Positions 5,849 through 6,945 of a DNA stretch of 6,945 nt are shown in pieces. Numbering within the stretch: position 1 is the first letter of the stretch; each line of letters starts with the position of its first letter. The stretch is from assembly GCF_001854865.1 (NCBI RefSeq), contig NZ_MDDW01000001.1, forward strand, positions 265,377 to 272,321. Reading direction: 5' to 3'. A model generated the notes under the pieces. That model had not been told where the DNA came from and ran no database searches. It saw nothing but the letters and a program-made list of their open reading frames with translations. The position numbers were made by a program, and so were the translations under genes. The stretch comes from Rhizobium sp. LCM 4573. Lineage in GTDB: Bacteria > Pseudomonadota > Alphaproteobacteria > Rhizobiales > Rhizobiaceae.

Positions 5849-6325
5849 ATGAACCAGCCGTCCGCCCCGAATGATATCAGACGCGATCTCGTCGCCCTCC
5901 TGCCGAAGATGCGCCGGTTTGCGCTGGCGCTCGCCGGTACGGCGGCCGAGGCGGATGATCTCGTGCGCGAGGTCTGCGCCCGCGCCGTCCAGAAAAGCCA
6001 TCATTGGAAGGGCGAGGGTCGGCTCGAAAGCTGGCTCTTCAGCATGGTTCGCAGCCTTTGGACCGATGAGGCCAGGAAGCGCAAGGGCATGAGAGATATT
6101 GCGGCCGGGTCTGGCGACGATGCCTTCGGCAAGCCCGCGGCAATCCTTGTCGGCATGCCGGAAGGGCTCGCCGCCAGCTTCCTTCTCGTGGACGTGGAGG
6201 GCTTCACCTATTCCGAGGCTGCCGATATCCTCGGCATTCCGGTGCGTGTCCTGACCTCCCGCCTCTGCGCTGCCCGATTGCGGCTCGCAGCCATCGGCGT
6301 CGAAGCCACCGAGCGGAGAGCCTGA
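5849..6325 (+). CDS. ECF-family RNA polymerase sigma factor
   Basis: A 158-residue extracytoplasmic-function sigma factor that would direct RNA polymerase to stress-response promoters. Region 2 (about residues 12-80) includes RRFALALAGTAAEADDLVRE, matching the family's AEDLVQET core-binding helix, and RLESWLFSMVRSLWTDEARKR for -10 recognition. Region 4 (about 103-149) is MPEGLAASFLLVDVEGFTYS, then EAADILGIPVRVLTSRLCAARLRL, a helix-turn-helix for -35 recognition. At 158 residues it is at the short end for the family, with a brief linker. The frame is open upstream to 5603, but that part overlaps the phosphoesterase in another frame; the start MNQPSAPND fits homologous lengths. No strong ribosome binding site precedes it. 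The stop codon overlaps the anti-sigma start (TGATG), implying translational coupling. Confidence 0.92.
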   Translation: MNQPSAPNDIRRDLVALLPKMRRFALALAGTAAEADDLVREVCARAVQKSHHWKGEGRLESWLFSMVRSLWTDEARKRKGMRDIAAGSGDDAFGKPAAILVGMPEGLAASFLLVDVEGFTYSEAADILGIPVRVLTSRLCAARLRLAAIGVEATERRA

Positions 6326-6945
6326 TGAGCGATACGCCCAAGGAAATCGATATCCGCCTGTCCACCTTCATCGACGGAGAGATCGGCGAAGAAGAGCGGC
6401 ATGAGATCGAGGCGCTGCTCGTCAACGATCCGCAGGCGCGCGCCAGCCAGGACGCGTTGAAACGCGGCCGCGATTTCGGCCGCCACGCCTTCGATGAAAT
6501 GCTGAAGGAGCCCGTGCCGCTCGATCTGGTGCGCGCGATCAAGGCCGCGCCCCAGCCGCGCCGGGCGGTGCGCCTCCCGCAGCCGTCGCGCCCCAATTTT
6601 TCGATGAAACCCACCGGCAGGCAGGCGCTTGCCTGCGGCCTCCTCCTCTTCGTGGTCGGCGGTGCCTTTGGCTACATGCTCGGCGCGCCGCCGCTTGCCG
6701 CCCCCTCGCCCGACGCGCTGGCATCCGTTTCGGAAAACCGCGACTGGCTGGAGGATGTCGCCGCCCATTACCGGCTCTATTCCAGACAGGGTGCCCACCT
6801 GGCGGAACTTCCCGCCGATAAGTCGGCCGACATCCTGGACTGGCTGACGACCAATACCGGCGTCGCCTTCCGCATTCCCGATCTCGGGGAAAGCGGGCTC
6901 GCTTTCCAGGGCGCGCGGCTGTTCTCCGCAGCCGGAATTCCGGCG
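6325..6945 (+). CDS. Transmembrane anti-sigma factor (3' partial)
   Basis: The frame opens at ATG 6325, overlapping the sigma stop by one base, and stays open to the last base: 207 codons visible, with the C-terminus outside the window. GGAG at 6315-6318, 6 bases before ATG, supports the start. The cytoplasmic N-terminal part (1-95) begins IDIRLSTFIDGEIGEEERHEIEALLVNDPQARA, the typical opening of an anti-sigma domain. One membrane helix follows (about 100-120, ALACGLLLFVVGGAFGYMLG). The outer part has WLTTNTGVAFRIPDLGESGLAFQGARLF (173-200), a segment I recall from alphaproteobacterial membrane anti-sigma proteins. It should sequester the upstream sigma factor at the membrane. No HxxxCxxC zinc motif is present; the only visible Cys is inside the membrane helix. 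The inducing signal is unknown. Confidence 0.85.
   Translation, partial: MSDTPKEIDIRLSTFIDGEIGEEERHEIEALLVNDPQARASQDALKRGRDFGRHAFDEMLKEPVPLDLVRAIKAAPQPRRAVRLPQPSRPNFSMKPTGRQALACGLLLFVVGGAFGYMLGAPPLAAPSPDALASVSENRDWLEDVAAHYRLYSRQGAHLAELPADKSADILDWLTTNTGVAFRIPDLGESGLAFQGARLFSAAGIPA

Noticed and set aside
6204..6798. Long minus-strand open frames opposite the anti-sigma gene
   Set aside because: The plus-strand frame opens at ATG 6325 with a good ribosome binding site, overlaps the sigma stop, and encodes a coherent membrane anti-sigma protein.

Overview
The window reads as ordinary chromosomal DNA from a GC-rich alphaproteobacterium, most likely of the order Hyphomicrobiales and probably Rhizobiaceae. 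The grounds are strong G/C preference at third codon positions, the style of the encoded proteins, and the CCCTCTCCCCG...CGGGGAGAGGG type of intergenic hairpin repeat, which I recall as common in rhizobial genomes. Genus cannot be fixed from the sequence alone. Eight protein genes are supported, two of them cut by the window edges. I see no rRNA, tRNA, CRISPR array, transposase or phage gene.

Layout. 1-902 (+): 3' part of a probably exported MBL-fold metallohydrolase of the methyl parathion hydrolase/lactonase-like group. 957-2270 (-): a 12-helix MFS transporter, convergent with the first gene across a short spacer holding a perfect 9-bp hairpin. 2345-2851 (-): a YhbS-like GNAT acetyltransferase upstream of the transporter on the same strand. 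2852-3113: a 262-bp divergent spacer with repeated and inverted AGCGTCG heptamers. 3114-4103 (+): glutathionyl-hydroquinone reductase (yqjG family). 4104-4224: a two-hairpin intergenic repeat between convergent genes. 4225-4713 (-): a Nudix hydrolase. 4714-4778: a very short divergent spacer centred on a perfect 16-bp palindrome. 4779-5732 (+): a calcineurin-like metallophosphoesterase. 5733-5848: a less GC-rich spacer with a plausible housekeeping promoter. 5849-6325 (+): a small ECF sigma factor, followed with a one-base overlap by 6325-6945 (+), a single-pass membrane anti-sigma factor whose 3' end lies outside the window.

How the genes relate. The only tight functional unit is the sigma/anti-sigma pair. 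They are translationally coupled, and the anti-sigma factor would hold the sigma factor at the inner membrane until an envelope signal arrives. The Nudix and phosphoesterase genes share one small divergent control region and may be co-regulated. The remaining genes (metallohydrolase, transporter, acetyltransferase, quinone reductase) look like independent housekeeping or detoxification functions. I did not find a clear undescribed system. The items most worth checking are the palindrome between the Nudix and phosphoesterase genes, the zinc-motif-free anti-sigma factor, and the repeat and operator-like structures in the spacers.
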